A stretch of DNA of 64,000 nucleotides from an uncultured SAR86 cluster bacterium (GTDB lineage Bacteria; Pseudomonadota; Gammaproteobacteria; Magnimaribacterales; D2472). Position 1 is the stretch's first letter. Each line of letters starts with the position of its first letter. Below are positions 19,893 through 29,266 of the stretch, piece after piece. The translations under genes and the position numbers were made by a program. The stretch covers positions 1 to 64,000 of the forward strand of contig CACCNJ010000005.1 in the NCBI GenBank assembly GCA_902547295.1. The letters are read 5' to 3'. The notes below the pieces were generated by a model that was not told the origin of the DNA, made no database searches, and worked only from the letters and a program-made list of their open reading frames with translations.

Positions 19893-20653
19893 TGAGATCA
19901 AGAGATATTAGAAGAAAATATGGTCAAAACTATCTAACAGATAAATCAGTATTGTTTAAAATGGCTGATGCAATATCACCAATATCTTCAGATAATTTCT
20001 TGGAAATTGGTCCTGGTCTTGGAGCCTTAACTGAACAAATTAATAAAGATGATATAAATATTATTGCGATCGATATAGATTCAGAAAATACAGAGATATT
20101 AAAAAAGAAGTTCACCGGTCCTGCAAACTTTCAATTCCTAACTGATGATATTTTAAAATATAAGATTAAAAATGATCGGCAAAGAATAGTTGGAAACCTT
20201 CCCTATAATATTTCTACTCAAATAATTCTAAAGCTCATAGATAGCTGTGAGAAGATACTTGATATGCATTTTTTAGTACAAAAAGAAGTAGCTGAAAAGA
20301 TTGCAGGGAAAGTTGGAACTAAAAGTTGGGGCAAGTTAGCTATTAAAATTGCTGCTTTTTTTGATAACGAAATTTTGTTTGATGTTCCCCCTGAGGCATT
20401 TGATATAAAACCTAAGGTAAATTCAAGCTTTTTAAGGCTTATGCCAAATGAGAATCTTAAAGAAAATATAAATCAAAAAGATAATTTTTTTAAGTTGATT
20501 GACTTAGCTTTTGCATCAAGAAGAAAAAATATCAAGAACAACTTAAAAAGCTTAAGTATTAATTGGAATGAAGTTGATATTGATCCAACTAAAAGACCTG
20601 AAGAAATATCTCTTAATGATTATCTTCTCCTCTCAAAGGTTTTAGTGCTCTGA
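19892..20653 (+). CDS. rsmA: 16S rRNA A1518/A1519 dimethyltransferase RsmA (KsgA)
   Basis: A 253-residue SAM-dependent methyltransferase that dimethylates two adjacent adenines in helix 45 of 16S rRNA during 30S maturation. RRKYGQNYLTD at the start, EIGPGLGALTE (SAM motif I) and NLPYNIST (catalytic NLPY motif) identify it. It is flanked by pdxA and apaH with one-base overlaps; apaG, which lies between rsmA and apaH in E. coli, is absent here. Confidence 0.98.
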   Translation: MRSRDIRRKYGQNYLTDKSVLFKMADAISPISSDNFLEIGPGLGALTEQINKDDINIIAIDIDSENTEILKKKFTGPANFQFLTDDILKYKIKNDRQRIVGNLPYNISTQIILKLIDSCEKILDMHFLVQKEVAEKIAGKVGTKSWGKLAIKIAAFFDNEILFDVPPEAFDIKPKVNSSFLRLMPNENLKENINQKDNFFKLIDLAFASRRKNIKNNLKSLSINWNEVDIDPTKRPEEISLNDYLLLSKVLVL

Positions 20654-21453
20654 TGTCTCACTATGTGATTGGAGATGTGCAGGGTTGTTATGATGAACTT
20701 ATTAATTTATGTTCAAAAATAAAATTTAATCCAAAAAAAGATAAATTAATCTTTGCTGGAGATCTCGTTAATAGAGGTCCTAAGTCGCTTGAAGTCTTGA
20801 ATTTCTGTCTTGAAAATAAAAAATCTATTAAAGCTGTTCTCGGCAATCATGATTTTTATCTCTTATATCTTATAGAACACAAAAAGAATAATAGATCATT
20901 AAAAACAATTCTAAACGCTAACAATATTTCTAAAATACACAAATGGCTAAAAAAACTACCACTACTACTAAAATTTAAAATTAATGGTCACAATTTTTGG
21001 ATTTCTCATGCTGGAATACCGTATATATGGGATTTTAAAACAGCCAAAAAACTATCAAAAGAAGTTCAGGTTGCTCTTAAAGAAGATTCCTATAATTTAC
21101 TGAAAAATATGTGGGGCGATACTCCAAGCAAATGGAACACTAAACTAGTTAAATACAAGCGCAATAGGGTAATAATCAATTACTTTACTAGAATGAGATT
21201 TTTAGATAACAAAGGTGCTCTAAAGTTAAAGAAAAAAAATCTAAAATCAGAAAAAAATCATATTCCTTGGTTTGAGCAAACTACTCATAACTTAAAAGAA
21301 GATGAGTCTATTATATTTGGGCATTGGGCAGCACTTGAAGGAAAAACAAATTTAGATAATATAATCGGCTTAGATACTGGATGTGTTTGGGGTAATAAAC
21401 TAACAGCAATAAGATTAGAAGATAAAAAACTATATCAAGTAAGAAGAAAATGA
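20653..21453 (+). CDS. apaH: Symmetrical Ap4A hydrolase ApaH
   Basis: A 266-residue metallophosphatase that splits diadenosine tetraphosphate into two ADP; it also removes Np4A caps from RNA in E. coli. The metal ligands are visible in GDVQGCYDEL, GDLVNRGPKSLEVL and LGNHDFY, with ISHAGIP and GHWAALEG further on. Length is near the usual 270-280 residues. Single-base overlap with rsmA upstream and a four-base overlap with cca downstream. Confidence 0.97.
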   Translation: MSHYVIGDVQGCYDELINLCSKIKFNPKKDKLIFAGDLVNRGPKSLEVLNFCLENKKSIKAVLGNHDFYLLYLIEHKKNNRSLKTILNANNISKIHKWLKKLPLLLKFKINGHNFWISHAGIPYIWDFKTAKKLSKEVQVALKEDSYNLLKNMWGDTPSKWNTKLVKYKRNRVIINYFTRMRFLDNKGALKLKKKNLKSEKNHIPWFEQTTHNLKEDESIIFGHWAALEGKTNLDNIIGLDTGCVWGNKLTAIRLEDKKLYQVRRK

Positions 21454-22463
21454 AAGTTTACAAAGTTGGTGGTGCTGTAAGAGATTCGCTTATGGGCGTT
21501 AAGTCTTCCGACAATGATTGGGTCGTTGTGGGCTCATCTCCTGAAGAAATGGTAGCAAATGGTTTTAAACCAATAGGTAAGGACTTTCCAGTATTTTTAC
21601 ACCCAGAAACAAATGAAGAGTATGCTCTAGCAAGAACAGAGAAAAAAACAGGAACTGGTTATAGTGGGTTTACGTTTTATTACGGAAAAGACGTTACTAT
21701 AGAAGAAGATCTATCAAGAAGAGACTTTACTATCAATGCTATTGCTCAAGATGATGCTGGTATCATTATTGATCCTTTTAATGGTCAAGATGATATAAAA
21801 AATAAACTTTTCAGACACGTTTCTGACGCTTTTTTTGAAGATCCTTTAAGAGCAATTAGATTAGCAAGATTTTTTTCTTATGATCATCTTAAAGATTTCG
21901 ATATAGATGCATCTACTATTGAATGCATTAAAAAAATTGTTTCATCGAGAGAAATAGCAGACATTTCATCAGATAGAATCTGGTCTGAAACTGAGAGAGC
22001 TTTATCTAATTCAAATCCAAGTAATTACTTTGAAAAAATAATATCTTTAAACTTATTAGACCCTTATTTTAGTAAGCTAACAAAATCTTATTGTGACAGC
22101 CACAACAATAAGATATTGAGGTGGACTGAACTTCAAATAAATAATGATTTCGAATTAGGAAGCGAGCTTCCCCTCCCCAATGATTTCAAAAATATTGTTG
22201 AGGTATGTAAAAGTGCATTGAAATTAAATAAAGATACCAATCAAGACGACTTAATTTTATTAATTGATAAAATTAATTTTGATAGAAATTTTGAATTAAT
22301 TAATCAGTTAATTTCGCTACCTCATTTTAGCGAAAACAAAGATTTTATTTACCAGCTTGCAAAAAAAATTAAAACAACTGATTTCTCATATTTATCAAAT
22401 GTATCAAAGGAGAATATTGAGGAAGAAAAGATTAAAATATATAAAGAAATTATTAACAGCTAA
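21450..22463 (+). CDS. cca: tRNA nucleotidyltransferase (CCA-adding enzyme), form without HD domain
   Basis: A 337-residue class II nucleotidyltransferase. VGGAVRDSLMG is followed by the catalytic pair in SSDNDWVVVG, then RRDFTINAIA and DPLRAIRLARF, the motifs of gammaproteobacterial Cca. E. coli Cca is 412 residues with a C-terminal HD phosphohydrolase domain; this protein ends before such a domain, so it likely adds or repairs CCA without the phosphatase activity. It overlaps apaH by four bases. Confidence 0.96.
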   Translation: MKVYKVGGAVRDSLMGVKSSDNDWVVVGSSPEEMVANGFKPIGKDFPVFLHPETNEEYALARTEKKTGTGYSGFTFYYGKDVTIEEDLSRRDFTINAIAQDDAGIIIDPFNGQDDIKNKLFRHVSDAFFEDPLRAIRLARFFSYDHLKDFDIDASTIECIKKIVSSREIADISSDRIWSETERALSNSNPSNYFEKIISLNLLDPYFSKLTKSYCDSHNNKILRWTELQINNDFELGSELPLPNDFKNIVEVCKSALKLNKDTNQDDLILLIDKINFDRNFELINQLISLPHFSENKDFIYQLAKKIKTTDFSYLSNVSKENIEEEKIKIYKEIINS

Positions 22464-22465
22464 AA

Positions 22466-23191
22466 ATGAATAAAACAATTTTTATAACTGGGGCTGCTAA
22501 AAGAATTGGTAAAGAGATAGCTCTTACCTTTAAAGAATTAGGCTGGAATATTATTATTCATTACAACTCATCAAAAGAAGCAGCTGATGATCTTGCCGCT
22601 GAAATAAATAATTCAAATGCTAACTCTGCAGTTACTGTTCAAGGAAATTTAGATGTCAAAGAAGATGTTGAAAAAATTATCAGTTTAGTTCTTGATGCAT
22701 TTCCGAGTATAGATCTACTAATAAATAATGCGTCCACTTTTTATCCTACTCCAATTGATGATATTTCAGAAGATCATTGGGAGAAATTAATTGGAAGTAA
22801 TTTAAAAGGACCGTTGTTTTTAATTAAAGGGCTCAAACAAAAACTTAAAGAATCAAACGGATCAATTATTAACATCACTGATACCAATTTATCAAAAGGG
22901 GTTGCTAATTACTCCATTTATTCTGCTGCAAAGGCTGGATTAGAGGCAATTACAAAAGGACTGGCAAGAGAGTTAGCTCCTGAAATAAAGGTAAATGCAA
23001 TTGCTCCAGGTGCAATGCTTGAACCACCAGATGTTACTTGGACTGAGGAACAAAAAAATAAAGTCATTGATTCTATTCCCCTTAAAAGGATGGGTTCAGA
23101 GAAAGATATTGCTGAAGCAGTAAAATTTATAGCTGATTCTGAATATATAACTGGGCAAATTATAAAAGTTGATGGAGGTAGATCGCTCTAA
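22466..23191 (+). CDS. folM: Pteridine reductase, FolM/PTR1-type SDR
   Basis: A 241-residue SDR with TGAAKRIG near the N-terminus, the NNASTFYPTP segment and an active site of Asp139, Tyr152 and Lys156. Having Asp 13 residues before the Tyr (instead of Ser) is the pattern of pteridine reductase PTR1. It probably reduces dihydrofolate or dihydromonapterin. Folate genes folB and folK lie 2 kb away on the other strand. Gene symbol is by function and motif, not by close identity to E. coli FolM. Confidence 0.85.
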   Translation: MNKTIFITGAAKRIGKEIALTFKELGWNIIIHYNSSKEAADDLAAEINNSNANSAVTVQGNLDVKEDVEKIISLVLDAFPSIDLLINNASTFYPTPIDDISEDHWEKLIGSNLKGPLFLIKGLKQKLKESNGSIINITDTNLSKGVANYSIYSAAKAGLEAITKGLARELAPEIKVNAIAPGAMLEPPDVTWTEEQKNKVIDSIPLKRMGSEKDIAEAVKFIADSEYITGQIIKVDGGRSL

Positions 23192-24246
23192 TGAAGCCTC
23201 TAGATGATGCAAAGTTCTCAGGAACCAAGGAAGTTGATGAAAAACTCAGAATTAGCTCATCAAAGCTGCAACCATGGATTGACGAGAATGTACCTAATGC
23301 CGGTAAAATCGAAACGATTGAGCAATTTAAAGGTGGTCAAAGTAATCCAACCTATAAAATTATCACCAACAAAAAAAGTTTAGTACTGAGACGGAAACCT
23401 CCTGGAAAACTTCTACCTTCAGCGCATGCTGTTGATAGAGAATATAAAGTAATAACTGCTCTTTATGAAACAGATGTTCCAGTTCCTAAAACCTATGGAC
23501 TATGTGAAGATGATGATGTTGCAGGAACTGCATTCTTTGTAATGGATTTTTTAGATGGTGATCTTTTTTGGGACCCAATGATTCCCTCAATGACAAATAG
23601 AGATAGAACAGAAATATATAATAATAAGAATAAAACTCTAGCAAAACTTCATAGTGTTGATTATAAAAAAATTGGTCTTGAAGATTATGGTAAACCTGGC
23701 AACTATGTTGCTAGACAGGTATCAAGATGGTCTAAGCAATATAGGGCTTCAGAAACAGACAATATTGAAGCTATGAATAATCTAATTGACTGGTTGCCAA
23801 AAAATATACCTGATGATGATGAGACAACTATAGTTCATGGCGATTACAGATTAGATAATATGATATTAAAAAATAATGAAGTAGTTGGTATTCTGGATTG
23901 GGAACTATCAACTCTGGGCCATCCAATCGCAGACTTTAGTTATCACTGTTTATCATGGAGAACTCAAGAAGCTTTTTGGGACGAAGCTAAGCTCAAAGAA
24001 CTTGGTATACCCTCTGAAAGGGAATATATGGAAATGTATTGTGAGAATTCTGGTAAAGATTTGTCTAAAAATTGGGAATTTTATATGGCTTTTAATATGT
24101 TTAAGATTGCTGGAATTTTACAGGGCATACTAGGAAGAGTAAGAGATGGAACAGCTGCATCAAAACATGCTGAGGAAAGAGGCAATATGGTCTTTCCTCT
24201 TTCTGAAGCAGCGTGGTCAACAATTGAAGAAAATTTTCTTAAGTAA
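23191..24246 (+). CDS. Phosphotransferase-family protein, ACAD10/11 N-domain-like
   Basis: A 351-residue aminoglycoside-phosphotransferase-fold protein. VHGDYRLDNMIL is the catalytic loop and GILDWELSTLGHPIADF the metal-binding segment, both as in the kinase domain of ACAD10/ACAD11 and their bacterial stand-alone relatives. In ACAD11 this domain phosphorylates 4-hydroxyacyl-CoA; a similar role in hydroxy-acid catabolism is plausible but unproven here, and no acyl-CoA dehydrogenase gene is adjacent. It overlaps the pteridine reductase stop by one base. Confidence 0.88.
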   Translation: MKPLDDAKFSGTKEVDEKLRISSSKLQPWIDENVPNAGKIETIEQFKGGQSNPTYKIITNKKSLVLRRKPPGKLLPSAHAVDREYKVITALYETDVPVPKTYGLCEDDDVAGTAFFVMDFLDGDLFWDPMIPSMTNRDRTEIYNNKNKTLAKLHSVDYKKIGLEDYGKPGNYVARQVSRWSKQYRASETDNIEAMNNLIDWLPKNIPDDDETTIVHGDYRLDNMILKNNEVVGILDWELSTLGHPIADFSYHCLSWRTQEAFWDEAKLKELGIPSEREYMEMYCENSGKDLSKNWEFYMAFNMFKIAGILQGILGRVRDGTAASKHAEERGNMVFPLSEAAWSTIEENFLK

Positions 24247-24251
24247 TTTCT

Positions 24252-24857
24252 TTATCTTTTAACAAAGAAAAGCGTAATACCTGATACTGAAGTCACTAGA
24301 GCAAGAACTGATAAAATTTGTAGCAAGATATTATTTATATTATCTCGTTCACGATAATCCATAATATGTAGTGACCACAAAAAATCCCATATTCTCCATG
24401 AGTCTGATCTTATTGATCCAATATCGCCCGTCATATATCCAACATAGACATTGATACCGTCCTTGGTATCTGTCGTAACTTTATATACTGGTAGATCTCC
24501 TCTGTATTCTGCACCGGGATATAGCTCTGTTACTAAACTTACCTCCATTGGATTTAAAGTAGTTTTTTGAGCAGTTATTTTTATGGCCTCTTCCTTCGTA
24601 ATAGGTTCTATGGCGTTACCTTCAGGATAAGTTTGATAAGTCTTTTTACCCTCCTCTATAGTTTCGATTACAGAAATGCCAAGCCTATCGAATATCCGAT
24701 ACTCTATATCTTTGGGAAGACGATACTGCTCTCCCCTAACCAATTCAATTTTATTGTAGGCAAAATAAATTCCAGATATCGTCCACAGCAATAGCTGTAT
24801 TGAAACAAATATACTTAAATACCTATGAAAATTTCTTACAAATCTTTTTGTTTTCAT
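24252..24857 (-). CDS. PepSY-domain membrane protein
   Basis: A 201-residue protein with an N-terminal transmembrane helix (IQLLLWTISGIYFAYN), a periplasmic middle part with a PepSY-like segment (EAIKITAQKTTLNP... then YRGDLPVYKVT) and a C-terminal helix ending TLFFVKR. WDFLWSLHIMDYRER before the last helix is common in PepSY-associated TM proteins, some of which accompany ferric-siderophore reductases. Exact role unknown. It begins at the stop of folK and so is the last gene of the tsaD-folB-folK run. Confidence 0.75.
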   Translation of the reverse strand: MKTKRFVRNFHRYLSIFVSIQLLLWTISGIYFAYNKIELVRGEQYRLPKDIEYRIFDRLGISVIETIEEGKKTYQTYPEGNAIEPITKEEAIKITAQKTTLNPMEVSLVTELYPGAEYRGDLPVYKVTTDTKDGINVYVGYMTGDIGSIRSDSWRIWDFLWSLHIMDYRERDNINNILLQILSVLALVTSVSGITLFFVKR

Positions 24858-25234
24858 TAAATTAGTTCTTTTAAAGGCACGGATACGAACTCATATTTGT
24901 GAATTTCGTCACTCTCAAATAATATATCATCATTTTCATCTATTTGAAGAACTATATCTATATCAAGAGTTCTGGCACTAAATTTTGGAGCATTTCTATT
25001 TCTTCCAGCATTATCTTCAATTAACTTTAATTTTTTATTAAGGCCCTTAAAATCCAGTTCAGAATTTCCACAAACTACTGAGTTAAGAAAATCATCACCT
25101 TCAAAGCCTTCAGCTTTTGTTTGATGAATTGATGAAGATTGAGTGTTTGAAAGTATTTTTTTTAGTTCTTCTAAAGCAAATTCTAAATTTTTCTCGGCAT
25201 TAATATTGCTGCCTAAGGATAAGAAATATTTCAT
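24857..25234 (-). CDS. folK: 2-amino-4-hydroxy-6-hydroxymethyldihydropteridine pyrophosphokinase FolK, short form
   Basis: HPPK transfers pyrophosphate from ATP to 6-hydroxymethyl-dihydropterin in folate synthesis. The 125-residue protein shows SLGSNINAEKNL at the N-terminus and RTLDIDIVL with the two magnesium-binding Asp residues. E. coli FolK is 159 residues; here the PH-x5-R-x-F segment after the DxD motif is degenerate (EIHKYEFVSVPL) and the tail is short. Context with folB supports the call, but reduced or altered activity is possible. Confidence 0.9.
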   Translation of the reverse strand: MKYFLSLGSNINAEKNLEFALEELKKILSNTQSSSIHQTKAEGFEGDDFLNSVVCGNSELDFKGLNKKLKLIEDNAGRNRNAPKFSARTLDIDIVLQIDENDDILFESDEIHKYEFVSVPLKELI

Positions 25235-25581
25235 TATCTATGAATTATGAGGCCAACATCTTTAGCACCTCGAAGTGCTCCAGGCTTAGACACACGCAAT
25301 TTGATCGATTCAACTCCGTATGTATCTTTTACGAGCGACGCAATTCCCTCTGCAAGTGATTCTTGTAATTGAAAGGACGATTCCTCAACAAACTTTATTA
25401 CTCCTTTGCAAATGGTTTTATAATCAACAGTATCTTCAATTGAATCATTCTTTGCAGCTCTTTTACAATCAAAAGGAAATTCCATATCTATGCTAACTTC
25501 TTGTTTAACTTTTCTTTCCCAGTCAAAGATACCAATGATTGTTTTTACTCTTAAATCTTTTATGTAAATTATATCTTTCAT
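25234..25581 (-). CDS. folB: Dihydroneopterin aldolase FolB
   Basis: A 115-residue protein of the DHNA fold. The N-terminus IYIKDLRVKTIIGIFDWERKV holds the conserved Glu in the GxxxxE segment, and a C-terminal KPGALRGAKDVGLIIHR carries the pterin-binding elements. It produces 6-hydroxymethyl-dihydropterin, the substrate of FolK, whose gene overlaps by one base downstream. It overlaps tsaD by four bases upstream. Confidence 0.94.
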   Translation of the reverse strand: MKDIIYIKDLRVKTIIGIFDWERKVKQEVSIDMEFPFDCKRAAKNDSIEDTVDYKTICKGVIKFVEESSFQLQESLAEGIASLVKDTYGVESIKLRVSKPGALRGAKDVGLIIHR

Positions 25582-26582
25582 GCTTTCAACTCATCTAACG
25601 GCCACCGGGCTCTTGCACTTGAAGATCTGTCATTTTCAATTGATGGCTTCATCATAGATCCTACAAATGCAATCATTGCAGCATTATCGCCACAATATTT
25701 CAAATTAGGATAATACACTTTTATGTTATGTGATTCTTCAAGCTTTTTAAACTCACTTCTCAAAAACTTATTTGCAGCAACACCTCCAGCTATAATAACT
25801 TCCTTTCTTCCAGTCGTCTCAAGAGATTTCTTAATTTTTGCGACCAACACATCTGAAATTGCTTGTTGAAATGATGCAGCAATATCTGATTTTATCTCTT
25901 CAGTAATATTAGATATCTTTTGAACAGCATATAAAACTGACGTTTTTAGTCCGCTCAGGCTCATGTTTAAATCATCACTATTAATCATAGGTCTAGGGAA
26001 ATCAAATGCATCCGATCTTCCTTTAAGTGCCAGTCTCTCAATATAGGGGCCACCTGGATAAGGTAAATTTAGCAACTTAGCTACTTTATCAAAAGCTTCT
26101 CCAACTGCATCGTCTTGAGATTGGCCAATAATTTCATATTGTCCTTTATCTTTTACATCAACGATCATGCTGTGGCCACCAGAGACAAGCAAACATATAA
26201 AAGGCATTTTTATCTCAGGGAATTCCATCATTGGTGACATCAAATGTCCCTCTAAATGGTTTATTGGTATTAGGGGAATATTTAGAGCTGTTGAAAGTCC
26301 TTGAGCAAAACTTTCTCCAATTAAAAGAGCTCCCAGTAAACCTGGTCCAGATGTATAAGCAATCTGATCAATACTATCAAGAGAAAGGTTTCCTAAGGCG
26401 TCTTCAAGCACATCCACAATTTTTAAACAATGGTCTCTTGAGGCTAATTCGGGCACCACTCCCCCATATTCGGCATGCATGTCCATCTGACTATGAACAG
26501 ACTCTCCAATAATTCCGTCTTTAGAATCATAAATAGCTATTGCCGTTTCATCACAGGATGTTTCTATTCCTAAAGTTTTCAT
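25578..26582 (-). CDS. tsaD: tRNA N6-adenosine threonylcarbamoyltransferase TsaD
   Basis: TsaD forms the t6A37 modification in ANN-decoding tRNAs together with TsaB and TsaE. The 334-residue ASKHA-fold protein shows GIETSCDETAIAIYD at the start, INHLEGHLMSP (metal-binding HxxxH), LLVSGGHSMI and IIAGGVAANKFLR. It is divergent from rpsU, from which it is separated by 49 bases, an arrangement widespread in gammaproteobacteria. Confidence 0.98.
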   Translation of the reverse strand: MKTLGIETSCDETAIAIYDSKDGIIGESVHSQMDMHAEYGGVVPELASRDHCLKIVDVLEDALGNLSLDSIDQIAYTSGPGLLGALLIGESFAQGLSTALNIPLIPINHLEGHLMSPMMEFPEIKMPFICLLVSGGHSMIVDVKDKGQYEIIGQSQDDAVGEAFDKVAKLLNLPYPGGPYIERLALKGRSDAFDFPRPMINSDDLNMSLSGLKTSVLYAVQKISNITEEIKSDIAASFQQAISDVLVAKIKKSLETTGRKEVIIAGGVAANKFLRSEFKKLEESHNIKVYYPNLKYCGDNAAMIAFVGSMMKPSIENDRSSSARARWPLDELKA

Positions 26583-26590
26583 AAAAAGTT

Positions 26591-26619
26591 TTGCAAAATT
26601 GTTAATAAAAGCCTAAACT
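26591..26619 (+). promoter_or_regulatory. Putative sigma-70 promoter of rpsU
   Basis: TTGCAA at 26591-26596 and TAAACT at 26614-26619 are separated by exactly 17 bases, 13 bases before the rpsU ATG. The -10 matches four of six consensus positions. It lies in the only gap between the divergent tsaD and rpsU genes. No strong Shine-Dalgarno is visible before rpsU. Confidence 0.5.
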
Positions 26620-26631
26620 ACGCGTCACATT

Positions 26632-26847
26632 ATGCCTTCAATTATTATAAAAGATACAGAACATTTTGATATTGGTTTGAGGAAATTCAAGCGTGCTTGT
26701 GAAAAAGCAGCAATTGTTCCTGAAATAAGAGCAAGAGAATTTTATGAAAAGCCAACTGAGAAAAGAAAACGTCTAATGGCAGCAGCTGTCAAAAGAGCAA
26801 AGAAATCCAATAGAAAGTTTTCATTCCCAAGACAAAGATCTAGATAG
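26632..26847 (+). CDS. rpsU: 30S ribosomal protein S21
   Basis: A 71-residue basic protein, the exact usual S21 length. [23 protein letters not shown] and a Lys/Arg-rich C-terminus identify it. S21 sits on the platform of the 30S subunit near the anti-Shine-Dalgarno end of 16S rRNA. It heads an operon with the yqeY-like gene, which begins two bases after its stop. Confidence 0.98.
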   Translation: MPSIIIKDTEHFDIGLRKFKRACEKAAIVPEIRAREFYEKPTEKRKRLMAAAVKRAKKSNRKFSFPRQRSR

Positions 26848-26849
26848 TT

Positions 26850-27293
26850 TTGACGCTTTTATCAGATATTAAAAACGACCTAAAACAAGCTATGCTTGAT
26901 AAAAATGATTTGGTTAGAGACACCATCAGAATGTTTTTATCAGAAGTCCAAAGATTCGAAATAGATAACAAAGAAGAAGTTGATGATGCAAAGGCATTAC
27001 AAATTATTAATAAAATGATTAAACAAAGAAATGATTCTATTTCTCAATTTAAAGAAGGTGGCAGAGAGGATTTAGCTGATAAAGAACAACAAGAAGTTGA
27101 AATTCTTTCAAAATATAAACCAGAGCAGCTAAGTGAAGAAGATATTACTGAAAAAGTAAAAAGTGCCATCGAAGAAACCGGTGCCGAGTCTATGCAGGAT
27201 ATTGGTAAGGTAATGGGAGTTTTAAAATCAGCTTTAGCTGGCTCAGCAGATATGGGGCTTGTTAGCAAAATAGTAAAAGATCAGCTTGCTTAG
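26850..27293 (+). CDS. GatB/YqeY domain protein
   Basis: A 147-residue helical protein of the GatB/YqeY family (the C-terminal domain of amidotransferase subunit GatB as a free protein). [44 protein letters not shown] and [12 protein letters not shown] are typical. It starts with TTG two bases after rpsU; the usual gene order is rpsU-yqeY-dnaG, but here rph follows and dnaG is not present. It may act on misacylated tRNA, but the function is not established. Confidence 0.93.
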   Translation: MTLLSDIKNDLKQAMLDKNDLVRDTIRMFLSEVQRFEIDNKEEVDDAKALQIINKMIKQRNDSISQFKEGGREDLADKEQQEVEILSKYKPEQLSEEDITEKVKSAIEETGAESMQDIGKVMGVLKSALAGSADMGLVSKIVKDQLA

Positions 27294-27310
27294 TAATATT
27301 TTTCAAAAAC

Positions 27311-28015
27311 ATGAAAAGAAATCAAGATCGAAGTAATAATCAACTAAGAGATATTACTATTGAACCAAATATAAATATTCATGCCGAAGGTTCTGTATTA
27401 ATTTCATTTGGTAATACAAAAGTCATTTGTAATGCATCAATAGAAAATAATGTTCCTAGATGGATGAAAAATTCAGATGAAGGTTGGGTGACTGGTGAGT
27501 ATGGAATGCTTCCAAGGTCTACTAATGAAAGAATGAGCAGAGAGGCTGCAAGAGGCAAACAAAGTGGCAGAACACAAGAAATTCAGAGACTCATTGGAAG
27601 ATCATTAAGGCAGGCAGTTAATCTTAAATATCTTAAAGGAAAAACTATAAATGTTGATTGTGATGTTATACAAGCTGATGGTGGAACAAGAACAGCATCA
27701 ATCACAGGTGGTTGCGTAGCACTCTTTTTAGCTATTAAAAATCATCATGACGATCAACGTGCAATTAAATCATTTGTGGCAGCAGTATCAATGGGTATTA
27801 AAGAAAATCAAGTTCTACTTGATCTGGACTATGATGAAGATAGCACTGCAGATACTGATTTAAATATTGTTATGAACGATAAAGACAAATTAATTGAAAT
27901 TCAAGGCACCGCTGAAGATGCTCCTTTTTCAAAAAAGGAACTTGATGATATGCTTGTGTTGGGCAGCCAAGCAATAGCTGATATTATTAAAAAACAAAAA
28001 GCTTGTATTGAATAA
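27311..28015 (+). CDS. rph: Ribonuclease PH
   Basis: A 234-residue phosphorolytic 3'-exonuclease that trims tRNA 3' ends. Conserved segments include [20 protein letters not shown] (as [16 protein letters not shown]), [15 protein letters not shown] and [19 protein letters not shown]. Length is near the usual 238 residues, so unlike the frameshifted rph of E. coli K-12 this gene looks intact. pyrE follows directly (stop TAA, then GTG), the conserved rph-pyrE pairing. Confidence 0.98.
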   Translation: MKRNQDRSNNQLRDITIEPNINIHAEGSVLISFGNTKVICNASIENNVPRWMKNSDEGWVTGEYGMLPRSTNERMSREAARGKQSGRTQEIQRLIGRSLRQAVNLKYLKGKTINVDCDVIQADGGTRTASITGGCVALFLAIKNHHDDQRAIKSFVAAVSMGIKENQVLLDLDYDEDSTADTDLNIVMNDKDKLIEIQGTAEDAPFSKKELDDMLVLGSQAIADIIKKQKACIE

Positions 28016-28654
28016 GTGAAAGATTATCAAAAGTCATTTTTAAATTTAGCAATAGAATCTCAAGCACTACAATTTGGAGAATTTACACTTAAATCAGGCA
28101 GACAAAGCCCATATTTTTTTAATGCTGCAAATATGCTTAAAGGCTCTAATTTATTCCAGTTAGCACAATGTTATGTCGACGCAATAATTGATAACAATAT
28201 TGAGTTTGATTGCATATATGGTCCTGCCTATAAGGGTATTTTTCTTGGTTCTATTGTTGCTACAGTTTTCAGTGAACAGGGTAAAAATTATCCTGTTAGC
28301 TTCAATAGAAAAGAGGTGAAAGATCATGGAGAAGGTGGAAATATTATAGGTCCGGATCCAAGTGGAAAAGTGTTAATTATTGATGATGTTTTATCGGCTG
28401 GAACTGCTGGAAGAGAATCAATTAATTCAATAATTAATCATAATGCGACTCCTTCCAGTTTTGTTGTTGGTCTTGATAGACAGGAGAAAGGAGTTTCTGA
28501 TGAATCAGCCAGTAAAGAATTAGAAAATGAATTCAATATGAGTGTTACATCGATAGTAAATCTTGACTCTCTGATTGCATACGTCAAAAATGAAACTGAG
28601 CTTACAGAACATCTTGAAGGCTTAAATAACTATAGAGAGACCTGGGGCGCTTAA
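28016..28654 (+). CDS. pyrE: Orotate phosphoribosyltransferase PyrE
   Basis: Makes orotidine 5'-phosphate from orotate and PRPP. The 212-residue protein has LKSGRQSPYFFN near the N-terminus, the flexible-loop segment RKEVKDHGEGGNIIG with catalytic Lys and His, and the PRPP motif VLIIDDVLSAGTAG. It starts with GTG directly after the rph stop codon. pyrB lies 600 bases downstream on the opposite strand. Confidence 0.98.
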   Translation: MKDYQKSFLNLAIESQALQFGEFTLKSGRQSPYFFNAANMLKGSNLFQLAQCYVDAIIDNNIEFDCIYGPAYKGIFLGSIVATVFSEQGKNYPVSFNRKEVKDHGEGGNIIGPDPSGKVLIIDDVLSAGTAGRESINSIINHNATPSSFVVGLDRQEKGVSDESASKELENEFNMSVTSIVNLDSLIAYVKNETELTEHLEGLNNYRETWGA

Positions 28655-29266
28655 ATGTTTTCAGGAATTGTTCAAGGTACAGGAAAAATATCCAAAATAA
28701 TTTCAAAAAAGAATCATATTACTTTGGAAATATCTGCTCCTAAAAATTTTAATAAAAATCTAAAAAAAGGAGCTAGCGTATCAATAAATGGAATCTGCTT
28801 AACCTCTTTAGATAATGGTAAAAAGAACCTGAAGTTTGATGTTATCAATGAAACATTATCAAAAACAAATATTGGTAAAGCTAGAAAAGGTTCTTTAGTA
28901 AATTTAGAAAGGTCAATTACAGCATCAACAGAAATAGGCGGTCATCTAATGTCGGGGCATATCCATTTTGCTGGAAAAGTTGAGAAGATAATAACGAAAA
29001 ACACCAATAAAGATCTTCAAATTAATTTTCCAAAGAAATATAAGCAATATATTTTTGAAAAAGGCTATATAGGTGTAAATGGATGCAGCTTAACTCTTGG
29101 GAAAGTTAATAATGACTCTTTTTATGTGCATTTAATACCTGAAACTCTAGAAATTACCAACCTTAGTGACTTAAAAAAGGGTTCTTTTGTAAATATCGAG
29201 ATTGATCAAAATACGATTGCTATAGTTGAAACAGTTAAGAATTCTTTAGCTGCCCAAAAATCTTGA
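28655..29266 (+). CDS. ribE: Riboflavin synthase alpha chain
   Basis: A 203-residue protein with two lumazine-binding repeats: MFSGIVQGTGKI with SINGICLTS, and then GGHLMSGHIHFAGKV with VNGCSLTLG. It dismutates two 6,7-dimethyl-8-ribityllumazine molecules to riboflavin. No other rib gene is adjacent. Its last 21 bases overlap the tail of the convergent pyrB gene, leaving no room for a separate terminator. Confidence 0.97.
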   Translation: MFSGIVQGTGKISKIISKKNHITLEISAPKNFNKNLKKGASVSINGICLTSLDNGKKNLKFDVINETLSKTNIGKARKGSLVNLERSITASTEIGGHLMSGHIHFAGKVEKIITKNTNKDLQINFPKKYKQYIFEKGYIGVNGCSLTLGKVNNDSFYVHLIPETLEITNLSDLKKGSFVNIEIDQNTIAIVETVKNSLAAQKS

